The position numbers and the translations under genes were made by a program. From contig JAITSV010000069.1 in assembly GCA_031287575.1 (NCBI GenBank), positions 1 to 64,000 on the forward strand: a DNA stretch of 64,000 nucleotides. The letters run 5' to 3'. The notes beneath the pieces were generated by a model, which was not told the DNA's origin, did not search any database, and saw nothing but the letters and a program-made list of their open reading frames with translations. Origin of the DNA: Desulfovibrio sp. GTDB lineage: Bacteria; Desulfobacterota; Desulfovibrionia; Desulfovibrionales; Desulfovibrionaceae. This document shows, piece after piece, positions 44,223 through 52,431 of this stretch (position 1 is the stretch's first letter; each line of letters begins with the position of its first letter).

Positions 44223-44974
44223 TCGTCGCCAAGGGCTTGCGCTACACCCATCCCGGCACCCCGGCGGGAACAGGCCCCGCTTTGGACGGGGTGGAATTTT
44301 TCGTGCCGCCCGGCGCGCTGCTATGCCTGTGCGGGGTTAACGGCAGCGGCAAGTCCACCCTGCTGCAATTGCTGGCCGGACTGCTGCGGGCGGACGACGG
44401 CACGCTGGACGTGGCCGGGCACAAGTGCCCCGGCGCGGAAGCCGCCTTGCGCCGCCATGCCGCGCTGGTGTTGCAGGATGCGGACATGCAGATGCTGGGG
44501 GCCACGGTGGCGGAAGACTTGCTGCTTACCGCGCCGCCCGCGCACACCCCGCAAGGCGCGGTTGCCCTGGCCGCCGCGCGCGAGGCGGCGGGCCGGTTCG
44601 GCCTTGCCGCGCACTGGGACAGCCCGGTGCACACCCTGTCTTACGGGCAGAAGCGCAAGCTGTGCCTGGCCGCCGCGCTGCTTGCCGCGCCGGGGCTGTT
44701 GTTGCTGGACGAGCCGTTCAGCGGGCTGGACCATCCGGCGGCGCTGGAACTGCGCGACATCCTGGCCCGCAACCGGGCCGCCGGGCTGACCCAGGTGGTC
44801 TCGGTGCACGAACTGGAGCCGGTGGTGGACATGGCCGACCTGATGCTGGTGCTGGACGGGGGGCGCCAGGTGCTGTTCGGCCCGCCCGCCGCCGTGCTGG
44901 ACCGGGTGCGCGCCCATGGCATCCGTCCGCCCTGTTCATGGACGGCACGGCGCGAGATCGTTTCCTACGAATAG
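44219..44974 (+). CDS. bioM: ECF-type ATP-binding protein BioM
   Basis: ATPase of the biotin ECF transporter. The 251-residue product is complete: Walker A GVNGSGKST (39-47), Q-loop VLQDADMQMLGATV, signature LSYGQKRK, Walker B GLLLLDEPFSGLDHP, H-loop VVSVHELEPVV. The start overlaps the bioY stop. No bioN transmembrane gene is next to it in this window (the next gene is on the other strand), so BioN is supplied from elsewhere or BioMY works alone. A bidirectional hairpin follows. Confidence 0.9.
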   Translation: MIVAKGLRYTHPGTPAGTGPALDGVEFFVPPGALLCLCGVNGSGKSTLLQLLAGLLRADDGTLDVAGHKCPGAEAALRRHAALVLQDADMQMLGATVAEDLLLTAPPAHTPQGAVALAAAREAAGRFGLAAHWDSPVHTLSYGQKRKLCLAAALLAAPGLLLLDEPFSGLDHPAALELRDILARNRAAGLTQVVSVHELEPVVDMADLMLVLDGGRQVLFGPPAAVLDRVRAHGIRPPCSWTARREIVSYE

Positions 44975-45044
44975 GGGCGGTCTGGCGAAGGCCCGTTGGT
45001 TTATTTTTTCCCACGACACGGCGTGCGTTCGAAAAATCACACGG

Positions 45045-45082
45045 GGCGCGAAGGCATCACCTTCGCGCCCCGCTTTCGCATC
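45045..45082. terminator. Bidirectional terminator between bioM and the EamA gene
   Basis: GGGGCGCGAAGG..CCTTCGCGCCCC pairs (45045-45073). On the minus strand GTGTGATTTTTC follows and on the plus strand CTTTCGC. Lies between converging genes. Confidence 0.75.
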
Positions 45083-45098
45083 GGGAGTGTCAACGGAT

Positions 45099-46145
45099 CT
45101 ACCTGCTGCGCCCGGTGCCCAGCCCCACGCCCACCATGACGACGACGGCGGCCAGCATCTGGGTGGCGTTCAGGGTTTCGCCCAGCCACAGCCAGCCGAA
45201 CCCCACGGCGGTCACCGGCACCAGGTTGATGAACGCGCCCACGCTGCTGGCGGGCAGATGGCTGGTGGCCCAGTTGAACAGGCCGAAGGCTCCCAGCGAG
45301 GCTCCGGCGCCCAGATAGATCACGGCCAGCAGCACGTCGGCGGGCCATTGCCCGGCACCGGCAAGCACGGCGTACGCTCCCGGCGCGAAGAACAGCGCCC
45401 CGGCCAGGGTCTGCAATGCCGTGAGGGTCCACGGGTTCCAGCGAAAGCTCCCGAGTCCCCCATGAGCCGACAGCTTGCGCACCAGCACCATGTTGCCCGC
45501 CGCGCAGGCCATGGCCAGCAGTTCCAGCAGGTTGCCCAGAAGCGGGTCGGGCGCGGCTTCGGTGCCCGCTCCGCCGGACAGGGTCAGCCAGGCCACCCCC
45601 GCGCACGAGAACGCAACCCCCAACCACAGGCGGGGCGAAGGCCGTTCGCCCAGGAACAGCCACGCCCCCGCGCCCACCAGCAACGGCACAGAGGCGGAAA
45701 TGACCCCCGCCTGCGAGGCCGTTGTAAGCTGCATGGCATTGGATTCGCACAGGAAGTACAGGCAGGGCTGCAACAGTACCGTGGGCAGAAGCAGCAGTTT
45801 GTGCCGCCGGGGCACGCCGCTCCAGAACCCGCGCCGCACCAGCGTACCCGATGTGGCCACGGCCACGGTGCGCGAGGGGAACAGCCGGGCAGTGAAGGGC
45901 GCCAGCAGCGCCATGGCCACCATCGTGCGCGCCCACATCAGCGGCATGGGGCCAAGGGCCTGCACGGCCACCTTCATGGCCGGAAAGGACAGGCCCCACA
46001 GGGTTACCGCAGCCAGGGCCGCCAGGGCGGGCAGCAACAGCGTGGCGCGGGGTGGAGTGGCGTCGGCGATATCGGCGCCATCAGCGACATCGGCGCCATC
46101 AGCGACATCGGCAGCAGGGGCCACACAGGGGGCGGAATCGGACAT
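45099..46145 (-). CDS. EamA-family (DMT) exporter
   Basis: Drug/metabolite-type inner-membrane carrier with two EamA halves and ten predicted helices. The 348-residue product starts at 46145; residues 8-30 are a low-complexity ADVADGADVADGADIADA run from an in-frame repeat. Core: LAAVTLWGLSFPAMKVAVQALGP, SNAMQLTTASQAGVISASVPLLVGAGAWLFLGERPS (first half end), and NWATSHLPASSVGAFINLVPVTAVGFGWLWLGETL (second). A 16-bp site also found upstream of the adjacent araC-type gene lies about 80 bp ahead, so the regulator probably controls it. Substrate unknown. Confidence 0.9.
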   Translation of the reverse strand: MSDSAPCVAPAADVADGADVADGADIADATPPRATLLLPALAALAAVTLWGLSFPAMKVAVQALGPMPLMWARTMVAMALLAPFTARLFPSRTVAVATSGTLVRRGFWSGVPRRHKLLLLPTVLLQPCLYFLCESNAMQLTTASQAGVISASVPLLVGAGAWLFLGERPSPRLWLGVAFSCAGVAWLTLSGGAGTEAAPDPLLGNLLELLAMACAAGNMVLVRKLSAHGGLGSFRWNPWTLTALQTLAGALFFAPGAYAVLAGAGQWPADVLLAVIYLGAGASLGAFGLFNWATSHLPASSVGAFINLVPVTAVGFGWLWLGETLNATQMLAAVVVMVGVGLGTGRSR

Positions 46146-46219
46146 GAACGGCGTCTCCGTCGGTTATGGTGTGCGCCGGATGTACCGCAGTGCAAGGCGG
46201 TGCGTCTTGCACGGAGTTT

Positions 46220-46235
46220 TTGCAGGAAATTGCGG
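46220..46235 (-). promoter_or_regulatory. Candidate AraC-family operator upstream of the EamA gene
   Basis: TTGCAGGAAATTGCGG, identical over 16 bp to 47297-47312, located 75-90 bp upstream of the EamA start. Same orientation relative to the downstream gene in both places. Likely the binding site of the AraC-type regulator encoded between them. Confidence 0.6.
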
Positions 46236-46350
46236 TGGCAACAGGGGAGAGGGCAGGCGGGGATGGCGGAGCCGGGTGCACGCGAAGGCCAAGCGCGGCA
46301 CGCGCGCAGTCTGGCCATTCGCGCCGGGGGGGGGGCGGTGGCAGGGAGCC

Positions 46351-47175
46351 TCAGCGCGACAGGTACTGCCCCGGCGTGGCGCCCACATAGCGGCGGAAGG
46401 TGTTGGCGAAGTGGCTCTGGTCCACGAAGCCGGTTTCCTGCGCGGCGTCGGCCATGGCCCAGCCCCGGCGCAGCAGCAGCTTTGCCCGGTCCACGCGCAG
46501 TTGGGTATGGTAGGCGTGCGGGGTCATGCCCGTGGCGTCGCGAAACACCCGCAGCATGTGGAACCGGCTGAGGCCGGTGGCCTCGGCCAGGTCTTCCAGC
46601 GAGACCTTGTGCGCCAGGCGTTCGGCAAGGTAGGCGCGCACCCGGCGCACGGCGGCATTGCCGTCGCGGGCGGTGACGGCTTCGGGCCGCACCCCGCCGT
46701 GGCGGGCCAGCACCAGCGAGAAGGCCCCAACCATGGCCGACTGGCGGGCCAGCAGTTCCGCACCGTCGGCCACCAGGTCGCTGAGGCGCAGAAAGGCGCG
46801 CAGCACGTCGGCATCGGGCACGATGAGCCTGCGGAAGTCTGGCGGGCCGGCATCGCGCCCGCCCAGTTCCACGGCCACGCGGTGCAGCCAGTGCGGGTCT
46901 GCGTAGAACATGCGGTAGGTGGCGGGCACGCCGCGCTCCGGCTCGCCGCTGTGCACCTCGCCGGGGTTGAACAGGCAGACCTGCCCGCCCACCACCACGG
47001 AACTGCGCCGGGAGCGGCCATGACAGTAGTTGGCCCCTTCCTCCATCAGGCCCACGGCGTACTGGTCGTGGGTGTGCTTGGGGAAGGTGTGCGCGCTGCG
47101 GAGCACCCGGTTGGTTTCCAGGCCGTCCAGGTCGTCGCTGCGCCAGTAGCGCACGTTTTCAAGGGGCTGTCGCAT
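46351..47175 (-). CDS. AraC-family transcriptional regulator
   Basis: The 274-residue product has an N-terminal cupin-like AraC ligand domain (HTFPKHTHDQYAVGLMEEGANY, LFNPGEVHSGEPE; about 30-90) and a C-terminal two-HTH domain (VSLEDLAEATGLSRFHMLRVFRDATGMTPHAYHTQLRVDRAKLLL, MADAAQETGFVDQSHFANTFRRYVGATPGQYLSR). This layout is typical of amino-acid or drug-response regulators paired with an exporter. It lies directly upstream of, and in the same direction as, the EamA gene, with identical 16-bp sites ahead of both. Confidence 0.93.
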   Translation of the reverse strand: MRQPLENVRYWRSDDLDGLETNRVLRSAHTFPKHTHDQYAVGLMEEGANYCHGRSRRSSVVVGGQVCLFNPGEVHSGEPERGVPATYRMFYADPHWLHRVAVELGGRDAGPPDFRRLIVPDADVLRAFLRLSDLVADGAELLARQSAMVGAFSLVLARHGGVRPEAVTARDGNAAVRRVRAYLAERLAHKVSLEDLAEATGLSRFHMLRVFRDATGMTPHAYHTQLRVDRAKLLLRRGWAMADAAQETGFVDQSHFANTFRRYVGATPGQYLSR

Positions 47176-47296
47176 GCCGGGGTCCGTGGTTGCGCGGCGG
47201 TTCGTTGGGGGGCGTGAACGTTGCGGGCTGTCCTTGCCGCCGCAAAAGGGAAATCTTGCCTGTAGCTGGAGTCTGCCGGGTTCCGCCAGTGGGGTA

Positions 47297-47312
47297 TTGC
47301 AGGAAATTGCGG
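47297..47312 (-). promoter_or_regulatory. Candidate AraC-family operator upstream of the regulator gene
   Basis: TTGCAGGAAATTGCGG, identical to 46220-46235, about 125 bp upstream of the regulator start. Autoregulation is likely if this is the binding site. Confidence 0.55.
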
Positions 47313-47385
47313 CTGGGGTGGGGCCGTCGGCCCTGACGAATGCTGGTCCGCGGCCGCCCAGTCGCCTTTCTTCCCCTTGTCTCCC

Positions 47386-48567
47386 CTAGCGGTAGGCCTT
47401 CTCGAAAATCGCGATCACCGCATCCTCGCGCAGGTCCACCGGGGTGACGGCGAACAGCCCGCCCATGGTTTCGCGCGCGTTGCGGGCCAGGGCGGGTATC
47501 TCGTCGCGGGTCACCCCGTAGTCGGACATCTTCAGGCCATCCAGCCCCACGGCAGCGATGAGCTTGCGCAGCGCCGTGACAAGGGCCAGCCCCTGCTCGC
47601 GCAGTTCCATGCCCTCGATGTCCTCGCCCATGGTCACGGCAAGGTCCGCGCAGCGCTTGGGCTGGAAGCGGGCCATCACCTCGAAGTAGGGCAGGGACAG
47701 CATGACCAGCCCGGCGCCGTGCGGCATGGCCGGATGGTGGGCCGACAGGGCGTGCTCCAGCGAATGGTGCGAGATGCACGACGACAGCGACTCGCACAGC
47801 CCCGCCGCCGTGGACGCCCACGCCAGCATGGTGCGCACCTGCACCGAACTGCCGTCCTGCACGGCCTGCGGCAGGAACTGGGAAATCAGGCTGACCGCCT
47901 CCAGCGCCAGCAGGTCGCTGGAGGGCTGGCGCGCCGTGGAAAGGTACGCCTCCGCCGCGTGGAAGAAGGCGTCCATGCCGGTCATGGCCGTCACCGCCGG
48001 GGGCACGCTGACCATCAGCATGGGGTCCACGATGGACAGCGCGGGGAAGGTGGAATCGTCGCCCCAGCCGATCTTTTCGTTGGTGTCCTCGCGGGTGATC
48101 ACCGTCCACGGGTCGGCCTCGGTACCGGTGCCCGCCGTGGTGGGAATGGCCACCACCGGCAGGGCCGGGCGCTCTGGCCGCTTGCGCCCGCCGGTGCCGC
48201 TCTGGATGTAGTCCCAGTACGAGCCGGGGTTGGCGGCGGCCAGGGCGATGGATTTGGCGGAATCGATGGTGCTGCCCCCGCCAAGGCCCAGCACGAAGTC
48301 GCAGCCTTCGGTGCGGGCCAGCGCCGCCCCCTCGTCCACGTGGGTCAGCACGGGGTTGGGCTGGATCTTTTCAAAGAGTACCGTGGTGCAGCCGCTCTGT
48401 GCCAGCAGGGCAAGCACCTTGTCCAGATGCCCGGTGCGGCGCATGGAGCCGCCCGCGCTGATCACCACCAGCGCCTTGCGGCCCGGCAGGCGGGTGCGGC
48501 CAAGCTCGGCCAGCCTGCCCGCACCGAAGATGATACGGGTGGGCATGTGGAAGGTGAAGTCGAGCAT
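47386..48567 (-). CDS. Iron-containing alcohol dehydrogenase family protein
   Basis: Group III (Fe-ADH) NAD(P)-dependent oxidoreductase in the cytosol. The 393-residue product starts at 48567 (MLDFTFHMPTRIIFGAGRLAELG) behind GGAGA. It has GGGSTIDSAKSIA (cofactor), PTTAGTGTEAD, PAVTAMTGMDAFFHAAEAYLS, and HHSLEHALSAHHPAMPHGAG with the metal-binding histidines. The C-terminal MSDYGVTRDEIPALARNARETMGGLF-type end is complete. Substrate may be ethanol, butanol or lactaldehyde-type; sulfate reducers use several. Upstream is a short decamer array. Confidence 0.9.
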   Translation of the reverse strand: MLDFTFHMPTRIIFGAGRLAELGRTRLPGRKALVVISAGGSMRRTGHLDKVLALLAQSGCTTVLFEKIQPNPVLTHVDEGAALARTEGCDFVLGLGGGSTIDSAKSIALAAANPGSYWDYIQSGTGGRKRPERPALPVVAIPTTAGTGTEADPWTVITREDTNEKIGWGDDSTFPALSIVDPMLMVSVPPAVTAMTGMDAFFHAAEAYLSTARQPSSDLLALEAVSLISQFLPQAVQDGSSVQVRTMLAWASTAAGLCESLSSCISHHSLEHALSAHHPAMPHGAGLVMLSLPYFEVMARFQPKRCADLAVTMGEDIEGMELREQGLALVTALRKLIAAVGLDGLKMSDYGVTRDEIPALARNARETMGGLFAVTPVDLREDAVIAIFEKAYR

Positions 48568-48862
48568 GGCGGTCTCCTGGGGCTGTGCGCGGGGGGCGCG
48601 GTGGTGGGGCGGCCTGATGTTGGTCTGATCTTCGGGCGATCCCGGCGTGATGCCAGCCAACGGCTCGCCAGATGCTCGCCAGACGCTCGCAAGACGCTCG
48701 CCGGACGCGCGGCGGTCGGGCTGATGGCCGGTCCGCAGTCAGGGGCAGGCCCGGCAAGCCGAGGGGAAAAACGTCCGCGCGCCGGTCCGTATCGGTTTCG
48801 CAAGCCTTCTTTCGGGGCAAGGCGACCGGCGCGCGGGATGGATGTGTCGTCGTGGCGTGCGG
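48568..48862. other. Intergenic gap with short tandem repeat
   Basis: No gene seen. A degenerate CTCGCCAGACG-type repeat lies at about 48663-48705. The rest is featureless. Confidence 0.5.
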
Positions 48863-50326
48863 CTATTTTTCCAGAAATGCCGTGTAGGCAAGGCGCGTGG
48901 CGTACAGGTCGGCCACGCTGGCGAGTTCGAACGGGCTGTGCATGGACAGCACTGCCGGGCCGAAGTCGATGATGTCCATGCCGTAGGCGGCCAGATACAT
49001 GGCCACGGTGCCGCCGCCCCCGCCGTCCACGCGGCCCAGTTCCGCCATCTGCCACGGAATCTTGCGCCCGTTCAGCACGCCGCGCAGCCAGCCCACGTAT
49101 TCCGGGTGGGCGTCGTTTGCCTCGTACTTGCCCCGGTGCCCGGTGAACTTGCAGAAGCACGGGCCGTGGCCGATGACGGCGGCGTTGAGTTTTTCGTGCA
49201 GTTCCTGCCAGTCGGGGTCGATGGCGGCGTGCACGTCGGCGGACAGGGCGCGGGTGGCCAGCATCACGTCGCTGAAGCGGGCGGCGGGCTGCCACGCGGC
49301 GATGAGGTCTTCGATGCAGTATTCGAAGAAGCGCGACTTGGCCCCGGTGGAGCCTTCCGAGCCGATTTCCTCCTTGTCCCAGAACAGCACGCACTGCGGC
49401 TGCTGCGGGTTGTCCGCCGTCAGCAGGGCTTCCAGCGAGGCGAACACGCAGATGCGGTCGTCCTGCCCGTAGCCGCCGACGAGAGAGCCGTCCAGCCCCA
49501 CGTAGCGGGCAGGACCGGCGGGCACGGCCTGCAATTCGGCGGAGTACAGGTCTTCCTCGCGGATGGCGTACTTTTCGTGCAGCAGGGCCAGCATGCGCGC
49601 CTTGATCGGGTCCTTGGGGGCGTCCTTCTTGGCGGTACTGTCGGAGGAGGTGGCGTTGGCGGCTTCGGGCGCGGTGGCCGCATCGGCAGGGGCGTCGGCA
49701 TCACCGGCGGTTTTTTCGGTCACCGGCTTCGGCATGGGGCGGTGCCCCAGCACTATGTTCAGCTTCTCGCCCTCGAAGGCGTCGGCGATGGTCTGCCCGG
49801 CCTGCTTCTGGGCCAGATGGGGCAGCAGGTCCGCGATGGTGAACACCGGTTCCGCCGGGTTTTCGCCCAGGGTGATGCGCACCGATTCGCCGTTTTCCTT
49901 CACCACCACGCCGTGCAGGGCCAGCGGACGCGCCAGCCACTGGTACTTGCGGATGCCGCCGTAATAGTGGGTCTTGGCTTGGCCAATGCCCGCCTGTTCC
50001 TGCAACGGGCGCTGCTTCAGGTCGAGGCGGGGCGTGTCCGCGTGCGCGCCGATGAGCCGCAGCCCCTGCGACAGCGGGACGCGACCCTTCTGGGCGATGA
50101 ACACGGTCTTGCCCTTGAACACCCGGTAGACCTTGTCGTGGGCGAAGTTTTCCGTATAGCCCGCCGCGCGCAGGCGCGTGACCACGTAGTCCACGGTTTC
50201 GCGCTCGGTCTTGCAGCGGGACAGGAAGTCCACGTAACGGTCGGCCAGTTCGCGCATGGCGGCCTGGTGTTCGTCGCTGGCGTAGGCTTCCCAGCAACTG
50301 GTGGTCTCGAAGTCCAGTTTGTCCAT
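48863..50326 (-). CDS. M18-family aminopeptidase
   Basis: Metal-dependent aminopeptidase removing N-terminal residues from peptides in the cytosol. The 487-residue product starts at 50326 (MDKLDFETTSCWEAYASDEHQAAMRELADRYVDFLSRCKTERE) behind AAGGAA. Metal ligands: LIGAHADTPRLDLK (His/Asp), DKEEIGSEGSTGAKS (Glu pair), FHSPFELASVADLYAT-type end with the last His. Between about 210 and 245 is an Ala/Asp-rich insertion (DADAPADAATAPEAANATSSDST) not typical of the family. The length with this insert is slightly above the ~430-460 norm. Confidence 0.92.
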   Translation of the reverse strand: MDKLDFETTSCWEAYASDEHQAAMRELADRYVDFLSRCKTERETVDYVVTRLRAAGYTENFAHDKVYRVFKGKTVFIAQKGRVPLSQGLRLIGAHADTPRLDLKQRPLQEQAGIGQAKTHYYGGIRKYQWLARPLALHGVVVKENGESVRITLGENPAEPVFTIADLLPHLAQKQAGQTIADAFEGEKLNIVLGHRPMPKPVTEKTAGDADAPADAATAPEAANATSSDSTAKKDAPKDPIKARMLALLHEKYAIREEDLYSAELQAVPAGPARYVGLDGSLVGGYGQDDRICVFASLEALLTADNPQQPQCVLFWDKEEIGSEGSTGAKSRFFEYCIEDLIAAWQPAARFSDVMLATRALSADVHAAIDPDWQELHEKLNAAVIGHGPCFCKFTGHRGKYEANDAHPEYVGWLRGVLNGRKIPWQMAELGRVDGGGGGTVAMYLAAYGMDIIDFGPAVLSMHSPFELASVADLYATRLAYTAFLEK

Positions 50327-50485
50327 GAAGGTTCCTTTCGGGGGAAATGCCCGTATGTGATGCGGCGTGGTGCCGCGAAGGTGTCGCAAGGGGCGTTGGG
50401 TTTGGCAACGCGGCGAAGGACTAGGTAATATCTCTTGCGGCGGGGGGCAACAGTGGGGTGGCCTGTCGGCGGGGGGATGGGGAAA

Positions 50486-50762
50486 GTTGTGCGCGGTTGC
50501 AACCGGCCTTTACGAAGTCAGTCGTGCGCTGTTGATCACGCCCGATTTCGTTATGCCTCCGGCGGGCAGGGGGTGTTGTAACGAACACCCCCTGCACCCC
50601 CGCGTTCCAGGGGCTCCGCCCCTTGGAACCCCGTGTCATCTTGCGCCGCGTTCCTTTCGTCGGCAGCTTCCCTCGGCCAAAGCGCCTTCGGGCGATCTGC
50701 CTCCGGGAACGCGAATGCGCGCAATGCTCTCGCAACCACGGCTATGCGCGGGTGCCTTTACC
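50486..50762 (+). repeat. Structured intergenic repeat, copy C
   Basis: Same order of blocks as copy A at 293-572: TACGAAG lead, TTTCGTTATGCCTCCGGCGGG, hairpin 1 with arms GCAGGGGGTGTT (50566-50577) and its complement (584-595) and loop GTAACG, then a TTCCA-GGGGC stem-loop and the CGTTCC..GGAACG region. Arms of hairpin 1 differ from copies A, B and D but pair fully. Confidence 0.8.
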
Positions 50763-51194
50763 CATGCCCTCGTTGCGACGCATGTGCCGCCGCCAAAGCC
50801 CGGCGTCACACGCTTCTACGCACGCCACCTCTCCTTTGATCCAGCCCCACAATCAAAACATCTCACATTCACGATGGCGGAAGCCTCAACTTTACGGGTA
50901 GGTGCCGTAGAAGCCTTGCAGGCTTTTGCGTTCCCACCATCCTTAACCCCATATCCGCGCACGCCCCTCGCGTGTGATGCAACCGCCACTATGGCGGTGG
51001 CAACCTGCATGCGGCGATATGCGTCCGCAGCCGGAGATCGCCGCCGGAGGCCTTGCGACGGTGGAAGCTCCGGCGTTGCGGATGCGCGCCGCCGTGTCCG
51101 TGGGACCGGGGTGCCCATGCGGCGTTCGAGGAAAACGAGATGCGCGTAGAAGCGTGTGACGCCGGGCTTTGGCGGTGGCACATGCGCCGCGGCG

Positions 51195-51352
51195 AGCGCC
51201 GGGGGACCAGGGGGCGGAGCCCCCGGAGCGCGGGGATGCAAGGGGCCGCCGCTATGCGGCCCCTTGCCCGCCGGAGGCATAACGAAATCGAAAGCGGTCA
51301 AAAGGGCAGGACTGTTTTCGTAGAAGCCGCACCCAACAAAGCACAACCCCTC
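51195..51352 (-). repeat. Structured intergenic repeat, copy D (inverted relative to C)
   Basis: Minus-strand copy with lead CTTCTACGAAA, hairpin 1 arms at 51238-51249 and 51256-51267 (GCAAGGGGCCGC type as in copy B) and loop ATAGCG. The third domain present in A-C is truncated or absent. Confidence 0.75.
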
Positions 51353-51373
51353 TTCAGTCTTCCACCGAAAGGG

Positions 51374-52366
51374 CTATACCTCTGCCCCTTCCTCCCGCCG
51401 CGATCTCAGCAACCCCTCGAAATACGCCACGGTCTTCCGCAGTCCCTCTTCCATGCTCACGCGCGGCTCCCAGCCCAGCTTTTCGCGCGCCTGGCTGATG
51501 TCCGGGCGGCGGCGACGCGGGTCGTCCTGCGGTAGCGGGCGGAAGTCAATGGTCGAGCGCGAGTTGACGAACTCGATGATGATTTCGGCAAGGTTCAGGA
51601 TGGTGCGTTCCTCGGGGTTGCCAAGGTTCACCGGCAGGTGGGTGTCGTCCGGGGCGTGCATCAGCGCGGTCAGGCCGTCCACCATGTCGTCCACGTAGCA
51701 GAACGAGCGGGTCTGGCTGCCGTCGCCGTAGATGGTGATGGGCTTGTCCTGCAAGGCTTGCAGGATGAAGTTGCTGACCACCCGGCCATCGTTGGGGTGC
51801 ATGCGCGGGCCGAAGGTGTTGAAGATGCGCGCGATGCGGATGGGCACCCCGTGCTGGCGGTGGTAGTCGGTGAACAGGGTTTCGGCGCAGCGCTTGCCCT
51901 CGTCGTAGCACGAGCGCGGGCCGATGGGGTTCACCCGGCCCCAGTAGTCTTCGGTCTGGGGATGGGTTTCCGGATCGCCGTAGACCTCGCTGGTGGAGGC
52001 TTGCAGAATGCGCGCCTTGACCCGCTTGGCCAGCCCCAGCATGTTGATGGACCCGTGCACGCAGGTCTTGGTCGTCTGCACCGGGTCGAACTGGTAGTGG
52101 ATGGGCGATGCCGGGCAGGCCAGGTTGTAGATTTCGTCCACTTCCACGTAGAGCGGAAAGGTGATGTCGTGGCGCAGCAGTTCGAAGCGCGGGTGGTCCT
52201 GCATTTCCTGCACGTGGTCGCGCGAGCCGGTGAAGAAATTGTCCACGCACAGCACTTCCGCCCCCCGGTCCAGCAGGCGGCGGCACAGGTGCGATCCGAT
52301 GAATCCCGCGCCCCCGGTGACCAGGATGCGCTTGCGGGCCAGTTCCTTGAATTCGCCTTGCTGCAT
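51374..52366 (-). CDS. UDP-glucuronate decarboxylase-like NAD-dependent epimerase (UXS family)
   Basis: Short-chain extended dehydrogenase acting on nucleotide sugars; most likely forms UDP-xylose from UDP-glucuronate for surface glycans. The 330-residue product has the Rossmann [15 protein letters not shown] near the N-terminus, [30 protein letters not shown], the catalytic [10 protein letters not shown] and the YDEGKR Tyr-x3-Lys, then [22 protein letters not shown] and [20 protein letters not shown]. Start at 52366 with the product normal in length. It lies between the repeat block and selA, 65 bp from selA, in the same direction. Confidence 0.9.
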   Translation of the reverse strand: MQQGEFKELARKRILVTGGAGFIGSHLCRRLLDRGAEVLCVDNFFTGSRDHVQEMQDHPRFELLRHDITFPLYVEVDEIYNLACPASPIHYQFDPVQTTKTCVHGSINMLGLAKRVKARILQASTSEVYGDPETHPQTEDYWGRVNPIGPRSCYDEGKRCAETLFTDYHRQHGVPIRIARIFNTFGPRMHPNDGRVVSNFILQALQDKPITIYGDGSQTRSFCYVDDMVDGLTALMHAPDDTHLPVNLGNPEERTILNLAEIIIEFVNSRSTIDFRPLPQDDPRRRRPDISQAREKLGWEPRVSMEEGLRKTVAYFEGLLRSRREEGAEV

Positions 52367-52431
52367 GGGGGCTCCTGTGCCGTCGGGCTGAGGGGAGGGC
52401 GGGAATATGGGCTGGGTCGTGCGGGAATGCG

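Larger units (their letters stand above)
50327..51373. other. Second non-coding block with structured repeats
   Basis: About 1.05 kb between the M18 aminopeptidase gene and the UDP-sugar enzyme gene. Holds structured-repeat copies C (50486-50762, plus) and D (51195-51352, minus), plus an extended inverted pairing outside them (about 50755-50823 against 51138-51197). Open frames are Arg/Pro-rich read-throughs of the repeats. Confidence 0.75.

Noticed and set aside
50816-51346. Minus-strand open frame in the second repeat block
   Set aside because: Same artefact as at 680-1324; the translation follows the structured repeat, not a protein family.
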